A DNA stretch of 64,000 nt from Arcobacter sp. LC1 (GTDB lineage Bacteria > Campylobacterota > Campylobacteria > Campylobacterales > Arcobacteraceae). Shown here in pieces: positions 52,904 through 62,439 of the stretch. Positions within the stretch are counted from its first letter, which is position 1. The number at the start of each line of letters is the position of its first letter. The notes under the pieces were generated by a model. That model did no database searches, was not told the DNA's origin, and was given only the letters and a program-made list of their open reading frames with translations. The translations under genes were made by a program, and so were the position numbers. Location: NCBI GenBank assembly GCA_021378565.1, contig JAACJU010000001.1:124001-188000 (forward strand), in the 5' to 3' direction.

Positions 52904-54046
52904 CTAATCTAATTGATATTTTATTGTGTAATTTCTAGTTAATGGTGGAGTATCAAGATATGCTTCATCATTTACAAAAGTATTATTCTCTTCCACTCTA
53001 AAAGATTCTTCTTTAGGTACCAAATCAAGATTATTACTTTCTTTTTCTTTAAAGCCAGTCGCAACTATTGTAATTTTAACTTCATCAGACTCTAGTTTTT
53101 TATCAATAGTAGTTCCAAAAATAATAAGAGGATTTGAATCTATAGTTTGATTTATTGTCTCCATTACATTATTTATGGCAAACAAAGAAACTTTTGGACT
53201 AATAGTAAAATGTATCAAAATACCTTTAGCACCATTTAAGGCAATTTTTTCTAAAAGTGGGGAGTTAATAGTATTTTCCAAAGCATCAAAGGCAGCATTT
53301 TCACCCTTAGCCTTACCAATGCCAATCAAAGCCATACCGCGATGACGCATAATAGTTTTGACATCAGCAAGATCTATGTTAAAATCTTTAGCAGTTCCAG
53401 ATTTTAAAATAACTTCACTCATACCATTTACTGCTCGGTATAAAACATTATCAACGATTTTAAAAGACTCTTCCCAAGTAGTATCTTTATCAATAATTCC
53501 TAATAGTTTATTATTCGAAATAACAATAACAGAATCACTAACTTTTCTAAGTTCCTCAAGTCCAATATTTGCAAGCCCTACTCTTGAGCCTTCCCAAAAA
53601 AATGGCTTAGTAACAACAGAAACACTCAAAGCACCAATTTCTTTAGCAGCAGATGCAACAATAGCAACAGCACCAGTACCAGTACCGCCACCAAGCCCTG
53701 CTGAAATAAATACAATATCAGAACCTTTTAAGGATTCCTTTATATCTTCATAGCTTTCAAGTGCTGAATCTTTTCCTATTTCAGGATCAGCTCCAGCTCC
53801 AAGTCCTTTTGTTAATTTTGGACCTAATTGGATTTTTTTTGGCGCTTTACTTAGATTTAAAACTTGCAAATCTGTATTTGCAACGATTAAATTAACCCCA
53901 GAACAACCTTCATCAATCATATGGTCAATCATATTACAACCTGCACCACCTACGCCTATAACTGTAATTTTTGCCACATTATCCATCAAAGCATCATTTG
54001 GCATTTCTATTTCTAAGCTATTTGAATCAAACAAGGTATCTTCCAT
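52904..54046 (-). CDS. ftsZ: Cell-division protein FtsZ
   Basis: FtsZ is the tubulin-like GTPase of the division ring. The 380-residue product has GVGGAGCNMIDHM near residue 31, the tubulin signature GGGTGTG at 119-125, and the T7-loop region before residue 220. After about residue 320 comes a disordered linker and the short end TRNYTIKYQLD, the place of the FtsA/ZipA-binding tail. Its ATG overlaps the ftsA stop by one base (TAATG). Confidence 0.98.
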   Translation of the reverse strand: MEDTLFDSNSLEIEMPNDALMDNVAKITVIGVGGAGCNMIDHMIDEGCSGVNLIVANTDLQVLNLSKAPKKIQLGPKLTKGLGAGADPEIGKDSALESYEDIKESLKGSDIVFISAGLGGGTGTGAVAIVASAAKEIGALSVSVVTKPFFWEGSRVGLANIGLEELRKVSDSVIVISNNKLLGIIDKDTTWEESFKIVDNVLYRAVNGMSEVILKSGTAKDFNIDLADVKTIMRHRGMALIGIGKAKGENAAFDALENTINSPLLEKIALNGAKGILIHFTISPKVSLFAINNVMETINQTIDSNPLIIFGTTIDKKLESDEVKITIVATGFKEKESNNLDLVPKEESFRVEENNTFVNDEAYLDTPPLTRNYTIKYQLD

Positions 54047-55404
54047 TAAAACAACTCCATCATTCTTTGTCCTATACTCTTTTTATGTCTTTTTTTAGGT
54101 CCGCTAAGTTGATTTTTATTTGTGCCAATAGTCTTAACCTGTTTAGGTTCATCGCTTTTTATGCCTGGTGCTTTATAAATTTTTTCTTCATTTTTTTTTG
54201 GACTTTCTATAATCTTGTGAAGATTTTTATTTGAGTCAAGTTCAAAGTTTGGTTTATCATTTAGCATATAAGATAAAAGTCCCATAACACTTGCTAAACT
54301 TGGATCTGACAAATCCATAACACCATTTTTAAGATTTTCAGGCCTTGCAATCTTAACAGGCAAGTCCTCAAAAATCTTAATTGCTAACTCTTTTACTCCA
54401 GCTAACTCGCTCATTCCACCTGTGATTACAAGCCCTGCACTCATATTTTTTATTACTCCATTTGCTTGCATTTTATCTCTCATTAAAATAAGCATTTCTT
54501 CTATTCTTGCATGTACTATTATTTGGATTTGTTCTAAGCTAATTTCTTGAAGTTTTTTTTCATCGCCCAAAATTGGAATTTTAACTTTTTTTATTTTCTT
54601 TTCTTCATTTTCTTTTTTACTAAGCAAAGCACCATATTTTATCTTTAGTTCCTCAGCCGCAGAAACTGGAGTTCTTAGCATCGAAGATAAATCATTAGTA
54701 ATATTTGATGAGCCAACAGGTAAAAAATCTATGTATGAAACAGCTTTTTTTTTAAAAAAAATAAACTCACTCGTAGTGCTTCCGATGTCTAAAAGCCCTA
54801 TTCCAAAACGCTTTTGCTCTTCATCTAAAACAGCTATAGAAGAAGCATAAGAATTTAATACAAAATTATAAACTTTTAGCTTTGCTTCTTTCATAGCACT
54901 TTTAATATTTGCAAGAGCTGTTTTTTTAGCTGTGATTATATAAACAATCACTTCCAATCTAGAACCTGTCATATTTAAAGGGTTTTCAAGATAACTAGAA
55001 TCATCAACTTTAAAATACATAGGTAGAACATGCACAGCCTCATATTCATCTACAATACTTGCTTGATACAAGGCTTGTTGCATTACTTTATTTACTTCGC
55101 TTGAGCTTATTAAACTATTTGGAATACTAATAGAGCCTCTACCTTTAATTCCTTTAATATCAGCTCCTGACATAGAAACAACAGCTCCACTAAAATCCTC
55201 ATCAGTCAAGCTTTTAGCTTGATTTAGAGCCTTTTTTATGCTATCACCAGCTAGGGAAATACTTGTAATTAATCCTTTATTAACTCCCCTACTAGGCTCA
55301 ACCGCAGCTCCTAAAATACTAATCTTATTTTCTAAGTTTTTTTTAGCAATTACAGCTTTTATGCTACTTGAACATATGTCTATTGCTAAAATACTTTGCT
55401 TCAA
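54046..55404 (-). CDS. ftsA: Cell-division protein FtsA
   Basis: FtsA is the actin-like tether of FtsZ. The 452-residue product has AIDICSSSIKAVIA at the N-terminus (phosphate-1), GIGLLDIGSTTSEFIFF (phosphate-2), and GLVITGGMSELAGVKELA (adenosine motif). The end KKRHKKSIGQRMMELF is a basic amphipathic helix that would hold it on the membrane. ftsA stops within the ftsZ start (1 nt) and begins within the end of the PpiD-like gene (4 nt). Confidence 0.97.
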   Translation of the reverse strand: MKQSILAIDICSSSIKAVIAKKNLENKISILGAAVEPSRGVNKGLITSISLAGDSIKKALNQAKSLTDEDFSGAVVSMSGADIKGIKGRGSISIPNSLISSSEVNKVMQQALYQASIVDEYEAVHVLPMYFKVDDSSYLENPLNMTGSRLEVIVYIITAKKTALANIKSAMKEAKLKVYNFVLNSYASSIAVLDEEQKRFGIGLLDIGSTTSEFIFFKKKAVSYIDFLPVGSSNITNDLSSMLRTPVSAAEELKIKYGALLSKKENEEKKIKKVKIPILGDEKKLQEISLEQIQIIVHARIEEMLILMRDKMQANGVIKNMSAGLVITGGMSELAGVKELAIKIFEDLPVKIARPENLKNGVMDLSDPSLASVMGLLSYMLNDKPNFELDSNKNLHKIIESPKKNEEKIYKAPGIKSDEPKQVKTIGTNKNQLSGPKKRHKKSIGQRMMELF

Positions 55405-56873
55405 TTATTACCCTTTTCATCATTTAAATAAATTTTAATTTCATATTTATTTTGTAAATTTCCAATTATTTTTGACATAAGCTCATTGCTTTGCCAAAGT
55501 TTGATAGTGTTTCTTATGCCAGCTTCTTTGTTTTTATCAAATTTTGCTAATTTACTTCCACTAATATTATAAATAAGAGCTTTGTTATTTAAATATATTA
55601 TACCATTTTTCTTGTTAAGCATAAAAAGTTTTTGCAAAAACTGCGCACTTTCTTGAGCGTCTAGTCCTGCAATTTTGTCCAAAGATGTTCTAGATACAAA
55701 ACCAATGCTTTTGCCTTTAAAATCTTTTAGAGCTTTATTTGCTCTAAGTTTTAAAACATCTTGTTTTTTTAAAGCTTGGAAATCAACAAGTACAAGACTT
55801 TTTGCTTTTTTAAAACCAAGAATTTTTCGAGGATTTTTATTAACTATTTGTAAAGTTAAATAATAATCCTTATGAACAAATGGTTTGATAAATTTTCCCA
55901 AACTTGAAAACTTAATTTTCTTTTTTACTGATTTTGGAAAGTCAATATTTTCTAAGCTTATATCTTCTCTTTTATCAAAAGATAATTTTGATTTTTTTAA
56001 TTTTATATAATCTTTTAAAGCTTGAAATTTTGCATCTTTTTGTGATAAAATTTTATTTATTTTACCTTTTGCAAGCTCGAAACTAAGTATTTTTCCGTCT
56101 GTTGCTAAAAGCGAATCTTTATTAGTCTTGTAATAGTTTTTTAAAGCACTCAAAGCATAAGTTTTTGCTGCAATATGAGTTTTATAAACATCAATTTTGT
56201 AAGTAATATTTGATTTATATTTTGCTTTATTTTTAAGCCAATAAGCTTTAAGTTCTTTTTCATTGATTTTTACTTTCATATCTTTAAGTTTTAAAATCTG
56301 CAAACTCAAATTATCTTGTGAAAATAAAATTGAACCAAAGTTTTTTACTTCCGCTAAACTAGGATTTATAGCAAAAATATCTTCAATTTTTTGTAAAAGT
56401 ACATCTTGTCTCAAAGAAGCTTCAAAATCACTAATTTTTAAACCATTAACTGCTAAAACTTTTTCATATGTTTTTTTGTCAAAATTACCATTTTTATAAA
56501 AAACTTTCATTCCGATTAGTTTTTGAGCCACTTCTTTATCACTAACTCCAAGACCTAAATCATCAGCAAAATTTAAAAGCAAATTTCTTTGTATTAAAGA
56601 TTGTAAAGCTATTTGTCTAAGGTGCATTTTATCTGCAACTTCTTTAGTAAAGCCTGAGCCAAGCCCTTTAGAATATCTATCATAAATTGAATTATACTCT
56701 GTTTGGTACTCTGTGCGAGATATTTTTTTTGAACCTACTGTTGCTACATATTTTGAGCTTTTACTATAATTGTATGTTCCCCAACCAACAAAACCAGCGC
56801 CTATAAAAGCAACTGTACTTATCCAAATAGTTATGACTAGCCATCTTCTGTGTCTTTGCATCCAAGTTATCAT
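55401..56873 (-). CDS. PpiD-like membrane-anchored periplasmic chaperone
   Basis: 490 residues starting with MITWMQRHRRWLVITIWIST and one membrane anchor at about 11-34. A SurA/PpiD N-terminal helical domain follows (about 40-180: VGSKKISRTEYQTEY, LIQRNLLLNFADDLGLGVSDKEV). The parvulin domain expected near 250-350 shows no GGDLG-type motif, so peptidyl-prolyl isomerase activity may be missing. It matches the gene order ppiD-ftsA-ftsZ of Campylobacter. Chaperone role at the periplasmic face of the inner membrane is inferred. Confidence 0.85.
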   Translation of the reverse strand: MITWMQRHRRWLVITIWISTVAFIGAGFVGWGTYNYSKSSKYVATVGSKKISRTEYQTEYNSIYDRYSKGLGSGFTKEVADKMHLRQIALQSLIQRNLLLNFADDLGLGVSDKEVAQKLIGMKVFYKNGNFDKKTYEKVLAVNGLKISDFEASLRQDVLLQKIEDIFAINPSLAEVKNFGSILFSQDNLSLQILKLKDMKVKINEKELKAYWLKNKAKYKSNITYKIDVYKTHIAAKTYALSALKNYYKTNKDSLLATDGKILSFELAKGKINKILSQKDAKFQALKDYIKLKKSKLSFDKREDISLENIDFPKSVKKKIKFSSLGKFIKPFVHKDYYLTLQIVNKNPRKILGFKKAKSLVLVDFQALKKQDVLKLRANKALKDFKGKSIGFVSRTSLDKIAGLDAQESAQFLQKLFMLNKKNGIIYLNNKALIYNISGSKLAKFDKNKEAGIRNTIKLWQSNELMSKIIGNLQNKYEIKIYLNDEKGNN

Positions 56874-56934
56874 ACTTAAACAATCCTCTATTTTTTTGAT
56901 AATATACTACAAATTTGCTTTTATTTTTGTTAAG

Positions 56935-59226
56935 CTAACAAGCTCCTAAAATATCATTTATAACACTTTGCCTTTTTGTTGTTTCTATTTTTTTACAAGC
57001 ACTAGCAAAAGCGTCTTTTTGCCCCACCACATAACACATATTTTTTGCCCTTGTAATCGCTGTATATAGAAGTTTTGTGTTATGCATAATAAAATGGCTC
57101 GACGTCATAGGAAGCAAGGCAGCATTGTATTCCATGCCTTGAGTTTTATGTATGCTAAGACAATATGCAAGATTTAAATAAGAGTTTAGAGTGTCAAAAT
57201 CATAAAAAACTACCATATCGTCATTTGGATAAAATACTATAACTTTTTGCTCATCAAAATCAAGTTTAACAAGCACACCAAGTTGCCCGTTGAATACTCT
57301 TTTTTCTATAAATTCTTTTGATTTATTTTTATACATATCCATAGTCTGAATCTTCATATTTTCATTTTTTATATGAATCACTTTATCAGCTAAGCGATAA
57401 GAATAAAGCTTAGTTTTAAAAACTTTAGAACTTGAATTATTGAAAATCTTTTGAATTTGTTTATTTATATTTTCTACACCTAAAATACCTGCTTTCATAG
57501 GTGTAATTATTTGGAATAAGGTTAAATACTTTGAAATTTCTTTTTGCTTTAAAAGCGTATTCATTTTTTCAATATATGAAGCATAAATTTCAATTATTTC
57601 ATTCAAAATCTCATGCGAATTTTCATCCCTTAATTCTTTTAATTCATAAGCACTTAAAGTATGTTTTAGAGCGTGGATATTTTTTATAGAAATATCTTTA
57701 AAGATAAAATCTTCATAGGTTTTTGCTTCAAATTCAGGAACTTTAGCAAGTCTAATATCATTTGCAATCAAGGTTAAGGCTTGTTTTTCATTTTGTCTAT
57801 AAATTTTTGCTAGTTTGCAAATTGGAGCTAATTCATATTTTATGCAATCACTTAAAATATTTCCAGCCCCAATAGCAGGCAATTGCCCATCATCTCCAAC
57901 AACAATAAAAATACAAGATCCTGAAATTTTTGAGCATATTTGATAAAAAAGTAAAGAGTTCACCATAGACGCTTCATCAAGCAAAATTACTTTTTGAGGA
58001 AAAAAATCTTCTTTTAGATATTGAATTAAAAAAGATTGAATTGTTGAGCTTTTATAGCCTGTGGTTTCACTTATTCTTTGCGCTGCTATTCCACTTAGCG
58101 CTAAACATTTTATGCTGTCATACGATATTTTTTCTTCCAAAAGCTCCAAAATTGCCCTAGATGAAGTAGATTTACCAGTTCCAGCGTAACCTATCAAAAA
58201 AATACTTTTATGGCCAGCGTTTATTAGCCTAAGTGCTTTTTTTTGCTCTTCACCTAGAATAAAACCAAGACTTTCTTCTTTATTTTCTATATAATCATCA
58301 AGATTAGTTACGATTTTTTGAGATACAAAATCATCTTTTCTATTTAAGAAAAAATCCATTATAGTTTTTTCGTAAAAGTATAATTTTGCAAGTGCTAGTC
58401 TATCTTTAGAAGTTGATTTTAATTCATCTTTTGCTAATAATTGTGATATTATTTCTTCATATAATTCGTCACTTTCATAAAAACCCAAATTTTCATCAAG
58501 CATAGCAAAAAGTTCTTGCTTTGATATTGATGTATTTCCTTGATTATCACAATGTTGGCTAAGCGTATATTGCAAGCAAGCTTTGAGCCTAAAAGCTGAT
58601 TTTTCAGGAATTCCTAAAGACAAGCCTATTTCATCAGCTTTTTTAAATCCAATTCCTTTTATTTCTATAAGCATATATGGGTTAGCTTCTAGCTTTTCTT
58701 TTAGTTTTGGAACTTGTTCAAAATGAGCATAAATTTTAGCCAAAAATTGTGTAGAAACTCCATATTTTGCCAAAAATTCCCCAAGTTCTCTTAGGTGGCT
58801 AAACTCAGCCCAAGATTCAATAATATTTTTTAATTTCTTTTCTTTAATCCCTGAGATTTTCAAGAGCACTTTTGGTCTATTGTCTAAAATCTCAATTAGC
58901 TCTTCTTCTTCATATTTGTTTAAAAGAATTTTAACAGAAGTTTCTCCTAAACCTTTGACTATTTTAGCAAGAAAGAAAAATAATTCAGAAGTTTTTAGCT
59001 TTAAGTTTGTAAATTCAAACTGCTTTCCATACTTTTTATGCACACTCCAAGCACCTTCGAAACTAAGTTCTTCTCCGACTAGAGATTGAATATTTGCACT
59101 TACATAAGTCCCACAAATTTTAGTACCATCTTCTAAAACAGCTATTATAAATGAATTTTCTTTGCTTTGAAAAAGTATTTTTTTAATAGTTCCTTCAAGC
59201 TCAAATAAACTTTTTTCTTTATCCAT
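56935..59226 (-). CDS. recD2: RecD2-like ATP-dependent DNA helicase
   Basis: 763 residues. An N-terminal OB-like and HhH region (about 1-210, VKGLGETSVKILLNKY, IKGIGFKKADEIGLSLGI) is followed by the SF1B helicase core with Walker A GYAGTGKSTSS near residue 345, DEASMVN (motif II), and the C-terminal TVHRxQG-like motif here SIHKTQGMEYN, then YTAITRAKNMCYVVG. This is the RecBC-independent RecD2 type, with roles in repair and replication. The small protein gene upstream overlaps its start by one base. Confidence 0.92.
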   Translation of the reverse strand: MDKEKSLFELEGTIKKILFQSKENSFIIAVLEDGTKICGTYVSANIQSLVGEELSFEGAWSVHKKYGKQFEFTNLKLKTSELFFFLAKIVKGLGETSVKILLNKYEEEELIEILDNRPKVLLKISGIKEKKLKNIIESWAEFSHLRELGEFLAKYGVSTQFLAKIYAHFEQVPKLKEKLEANPYMLIEIKGIGFKKADEIGLSLGIPEKSAFRLKACLQYTLSQHCDNQGNTSISKQELFAMLDENLGFYESDELYEEIISQLLAKDELKSTSKDRLALAKLYFYEKTIMDFFLNRKDDFVSQKIVTNLDDYIENKEESLGFILGEEQKKALRLINAGHKSIFLIGYAGTGKSTSSRAILELLEEKISYDSIKCLALSGIAAQRISETTGYKSSTIQSFLIQYLKEDFFPQKVILLDEASMVNSLLFYQICSKISGSCIFIVVGDDGQLPAIGAGNILSDCIKYELAPICKLAKIYRQNEKQALTLIANDIRLAKVPEFEAKTYEDFIFKDISIKNIHALKHTLSAYELKELRDENSHEILNEIIEIYASYIEKMNTLLKQKEISKYLTLFQIITPMKAGILGVENINKQIQKIFNNSSSKVFKTKLYSYRLADKVIHIKNENMKIQTMDMYKNKSKEFIEKRVFNGQLGVLVKLDFDEQKVIVFYPNDDMVVFYDFDTLNSYLNLAYCLSIHKTQGMEYNAALLPMTSSHFIMHNTKLLYTAITRAKNMCYVVGQKDAFASACKKIETTKRQSVINDILGAC

Positions 59227-59585
59227 TAGTTACCATCTTCAAAACTTTTATGTTTGTGTTTATGTTTTTTATAGGCTTTTTTATTTTTTTCTTTTTGCAA
59301 GGAATTTGCTTCTTTTAAAAGTATTTCTTTGGTATTTATTTGTAAATCACTAGAATGAACTTTTTGATAAGTTAATTCAATAAATATTTTTAAAGCTTTT
59401 AAGTAATTTGAATTTAGCTCAATATTAATCTCACTTTGATTTTTTTTTAAATTCTCAAAGTTTTTTATAGTTTTTTCTTTAAATTTAAGTTCATCAAATT
59501 CTGCCATCTTAAGCAAAGAAATTGTTTTAGTAAAAAATTTTTCTAAAAGCCTAATTTCTTTTATTCTTTTTGCTTTTTCGTGCAT
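59226..59585 (-). CDS. Small hypothetical protein with His/Lys-rich tail
   Basis: 119 residues, predicted entirely helical with heptad-like spacing of Leu/Ile/Phe. The C-terminal tail has alternating His and Lys (KKHKHKHKS). No membrane segment or known domain is visible. Its stop overlaps the recD2 start by one base. It lies 65 nt downstream of hypA. A metal- or nucleic acid-binding tail is possible, but alternating His/Lys could equally be a result of A/T-rich codons. Function unknown. Confidence 0.65.
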   Translation of the reverse strand: MHEKAKRIKEIRLLEKFFTKTISLLKMAEFDELKFKEKTIKNFENLKKNQSEINIELNSNYLKALKIFIELTYQKVHSSDLQINTKEILLKEANSLQKEKNKKAYKKHKHKHKSFEDGN

Positions 59586-59650
59586 TTTTCACCTAGATTC
59601 TATTTGTTTTACTGAGCATTATACAAGATTTTTTTTAAATAAAGATTTTT

Positions 59651-59992
59651 TTAATCAAGCTCCAAGCTCATAAGATACATTTCCTCACCATCAAGCACAT
59701 CAAGAACATTAGAATCACATTTTGGACAAAAAAATTCATGCTTATTTAACGTGCTTGTTGTCCCACAATCTAGGCATTTTATCACAACTTTTTGGATATT
59801 TAGCTCAAATATTGCATCTTCACAAATTGTTTTTTCCTTAAAAGTATCAAAAGCTCTTTGCAATAAATCAGGTTCAACCCCACTTAAAACCCCAATTTTT
59901 ACTATTAGCTTACTTACCTTTTGCGCATTATTTTCTTTTACATATGTTTCGCAAGTCTCAAGCAAAGCTTGAACAATACTAAACTCATGCAC
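59651..59992 (-). CDS. hypA: Hydrogenase/urease nickel-insertion protein HypA
   Basis: HypA delivers nickel to NiFe hydrogenase together with HypB. The 113-residue product begins MHEFSIVQALLETC: His2 is the nickel ligand. The zinc site is CLDCG followed by CPKCDS (residues about 72-92). I start at the GTG at 59992, which overlaps the hypE stop (TAGTG); an earlier TTG would add two residues and bury His2. It is the last gene of hypBCDEA. Confidence 0.94.
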   Translation of the reverse strand: MHEFSIVQALLETCETYVKENNAQKVSKLIVKIGVLSGVEPDLLQRAFDTFKEKTICEDAIFELNIQKVVIKCLDCGTTSTLNKHEFFCPKCDSNVLDVLDGEEMYLMSLELD

Positions 59993-60996
59993 TAACAAAT
60001 CCTAGGAAGTAGTTCACCGCTTGGCAAGTCTAAAAATCTTTTTGTTCCCCAAGAACTTTTTAATATAACTTTTTGGCTCAAATCTTTTGTATTTTTACTA
60101 ACCCTAGCTACCACAACAGCTTCTTTTGAAGCGTCAAAACTGTGCAAAACATCAAGAGCCTTTTGCACTTCACTTTGTTTTAAAGCTAAAACAAAAGTCC
60201 CCTCATTTGCCAAATCATAAGGCTCAAATCCAAGCATTTCACAAATTCCTTGCACTTGCTCACAAATTGGAATTTTTTCTTCATCAACTTCTATATTTAT
60301 ATTTGATTGCTTCGCCCATTCATTTAAAACAGCGCTTATCCCACCTCGTGTAGCGTCTCTTAAAGCTCTGATTTCAATCTTATTTTTTATCAAAGCTTCA
60401 ACTATTGGCCACAAAGAAGTACAATCACTTTTTAGCTCTGAGCTTATTTCTATACCTTTTCTGCTAGCAAAAATACTAGCGCCATGCCTTGCGATTGAAC
60501 TTGATATTATTATGCAATCATCTTGCTTAATATTATTAGATGAAATGCCATCTTGGGCAACTAAACCTATACCACTTGTATTTATAAAAATCTTATCCAA
60601 GCTTCCTTTTGGTAAAATCTTAGTATCTCCACAAATAATTTTTGCCCCATTAATTTGCAATTCTTTTCTCATAGATTCAGCGATTTTTTTAAGCAATTCT
60701 AAACTAAATCCTTCTTCAATCATAAAAGCACTTGAAATATATTTAGGTTTTGCACCCATCATAGCCAAGTCATTGCAAGTGCCACAAATACTAAGCTTAC
60801 CAATATCTCCACCTTTAAAAAAAATAGGATTAATCGTAAAACTATCACTTGTAAAAGCAAGATTTTTTTCTATTATGCTTGCATCTTCACTTTTTGCTAA
60901 AATATCATTTTTAAAGCTTTTATAAAATACTTCTTTTATAAGCTCATTGTTTTCAAGTCCGCCATTTCCTTGTGCTAGGCTAATCGTTTTATTCAT
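59992..60996 (-). CDS. hypE: Hydrogenase maturation protein HypE
   Basis: HypE dehydrates the carbamoyl group received from HypF to form the cyanide ligand of the NiFe centre. The 334-residue product has the AIR-synthase fold (SLAQGNGGLENNELIKE, FTSDSFTINPIFFKGGDIGKL, DATRGGISAVLNEWA) and the essential C-terminal cysteine in PRIC. It overlaps hypD by 8 nt and hypA by one base. Confidence 0.97.
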   Translation of the reverse strand: MNKTISLAQGNGGLENNELIKEVFYKSFKNDILAKSEDASIIEKNLAFTSDSFTINPIFFKGGDIGKLSICGTCNDLAMMGAKPKYISSAFMIEEGFSLELLKKIAESMRKELQINGAKIICGDTKILPKGSLDKIFINTSGIGLVAQDGISSNNIKQDDCIIISSSIARHGASIFASRKGIEISSELKSDCTSLWPIVEALIKNKIEIRALRDATRGGISAVLNEWAKQSNINIEVDEEKIPICEQVQGICEMLGFEPYDLANEGTFVLALKQSEVQKALDVLHSFDASKEAVVVARVSKNTKDLSQKVILKSSWGTKRFLDLPSGELLPRIC

Positions 60997-62125
60997 TTTC
61001 TACCTTAAAATTTCCATATTTGAAATAAGCATTACAAGCACCTTCACTTGAAACCATACACGAACCAATAGGACTTGTAGGTGTACAAGCATTGCCAAAA
61101 ACTTTGCACTCATTTGGCTTTGCTTCACCTTTTAAAATCTTAGCGCAAATACAGGCTTTGGAATCTTTTATTTCGCTAAAATCTAAAACATCTTTGTAAA
61201 TTTTCTCACAATCTAAATACGAATATTCATCTTTTAGTTTAAATCCAGCGTCTTTAATAAATCCAAGTCCTCTAAATTTAACTTCAGGTTTTTTATCAAA
61301 ATACTTAAAAATTAGTTCTTGTGCTTTAACATTTCCCTCATAACTCACACTTCTTGAATACTGAATCTCTAGTTTTGGTTTTTTTGCAATATTCTGCTTA
61401 ACAAGCATTAAAATAGCTTCTAAAATATCTACAGGCTCAAAACCACCAACAACCAAAGGAACTTTATATTTTTTTGGAAAAATCTCATAAATTTTGCTAC
61501 CCATTATCACGCTTACATGTGAAGGAGCCAAAAAGCCATCAATTTTTGCACCCTCATCAAGCAAAGCTGCCATTGGCTCTGGTACTGATACATGATTTAT
61601 ATGAAAAAAAATATTTTTTATGTTTTGTTTTATTGTTGCTTCGACTAAAGCAGCAGTCATAGGCGTAGTTGTTTCAAAGCCAATGGCAAAATATATGATT
61701 TTTTTATCCAAGTTTTGCTCAGCAATTTTTATACACTCAAGTGGAGAATAAACAAAGCGGACATCCCGTCCTTTTGCTCTCATATCTTGCAAACTTCCTT
61801 TACTTCCAGGCACTTTTATCATATCGCCTAAAGTTAGTAAAATGACATCTTTTTGCAAGCTTAAATCCATAGCTTGATTTATCCGCTCTTTTGGCATCAC
61901 GCACACAGGGCAACCTGGCCCGTGTATAAAATTAACTTTTTCTCCAACAAGTTGATTTAGCCCATATTTCATAATAGCGTGAGTATGACCGCCACAAACT
62001 TCCATAATATTTATAGTTTTTGGCAAACTTTTAGCTTCTTTTTTGATTTCGTTCGCTAAAAATTTTATAAGTTTTGGCTGTCTAAAACCTAAATATAAAT
62101 CTTTTAATTCTAAATTTTCAATCAA
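60989..62125 (-). CDS. hypD: Hydrogenase maturation protein HypD
   Basis: HypD is the iron-sulfur scaffold on which the Fe(CN)2CO group is built with HypC. The 378-residue product contains NIMEVCGGHTHAIMKYG, FIHGPGCPVCVMP, IYFAIGFETTTPMTA and the C-terminal cysteine-rich region (KACICAKILKGEAKPNECKVFGNACTPTSPIGSCMVSSEGACNAYF). All match the family. It starts 1 nt after the hypC stop and overlaps hypE. Confidence 0.97.
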   Translation of the reverse strand: MIENLELKDLYLGFRQPKLIKFLANEIKKEAKSLPKTINIMEVCGGHTHAIMKYGLNQLVGEKVNFIHGPGCPVCVMPKERINQAMDLSLQKDVILLTLGDMIKVPGSKGSLQDMRAKGRDVRFVYSPLECIKIAEQNLDKKIIYFAIGFETTTPMTAALVEATIKQNIKNIFFHINHVSVPEPMAALLDEGAKIDGFLAPSHVSVIMGSKIYEIFPKKYKVPLVVGGFEPVDILEAILMLVKQNIAKKPKLEIQYSRSVSYEGNVKAQELIFKYFDKKPEVKFRGLGFIKDAGFKLKDEYSYLDCEKIYKDVLDFSEIKDSKACICAKILKGEAKPNECKVFGNACTPTSPIGSCMVSSEGACNAYFKYGNFKVENE

Positions 62126-62126
62126 A

Positions 62127-62438
62127 TTATGCCTTAGTTTGTGCTTTTACTTGCGTTTTGCGTTCTTGAATTTCTTGCACTTGCCTAGCTTCCTCAGCTT
62201 CTTTTTTATCCATAATAGCAAGTATTTCTTCGTAAGTTTTCAAAGACTCTAAAGCGTCTGCCTTGTCTATTTTATTCATAGCAAAACCTATATGAATTAA
62301 TACATAATCGCCAATTTTTACATCTTTATCATCTATTAAATCCAAACTTGCACTTCTACTCGCTCCCATAGTATCAACTAGAGCAGTATTTAATTCTTTA
62401 TTTATTTTTATAATTTTTGAAGGTATTGATAGGCACAT
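62127..62438 (-). CDS. hypC: Hydrogenase maturation chaperone HypC
   Basis: HypC carries iron-ligand intermediates between HypD and the hydrogenase large subunit. The 103-residue product begins MCLSIPSKIIKI; Cys2 is the essential residue. The core (about 1-75) has GDYVLIHIGFAMNKID, then a Lys/Gln-rich tail that is longer than usual. It lies 1 nt from both hypB and hypD, all on one strand. Confidence 0.97.
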   Translation of the reverse strand: MCLSIPSKIIKINKELNTALVDTMGASRSASLDLIDDKDVKIGDYVLIHIGFAMNKIDKADALESLKTYEEILAIMDKKEAEEARQVQEIQERKTQVKAQTKA

Positions 62439-62439
62439 T

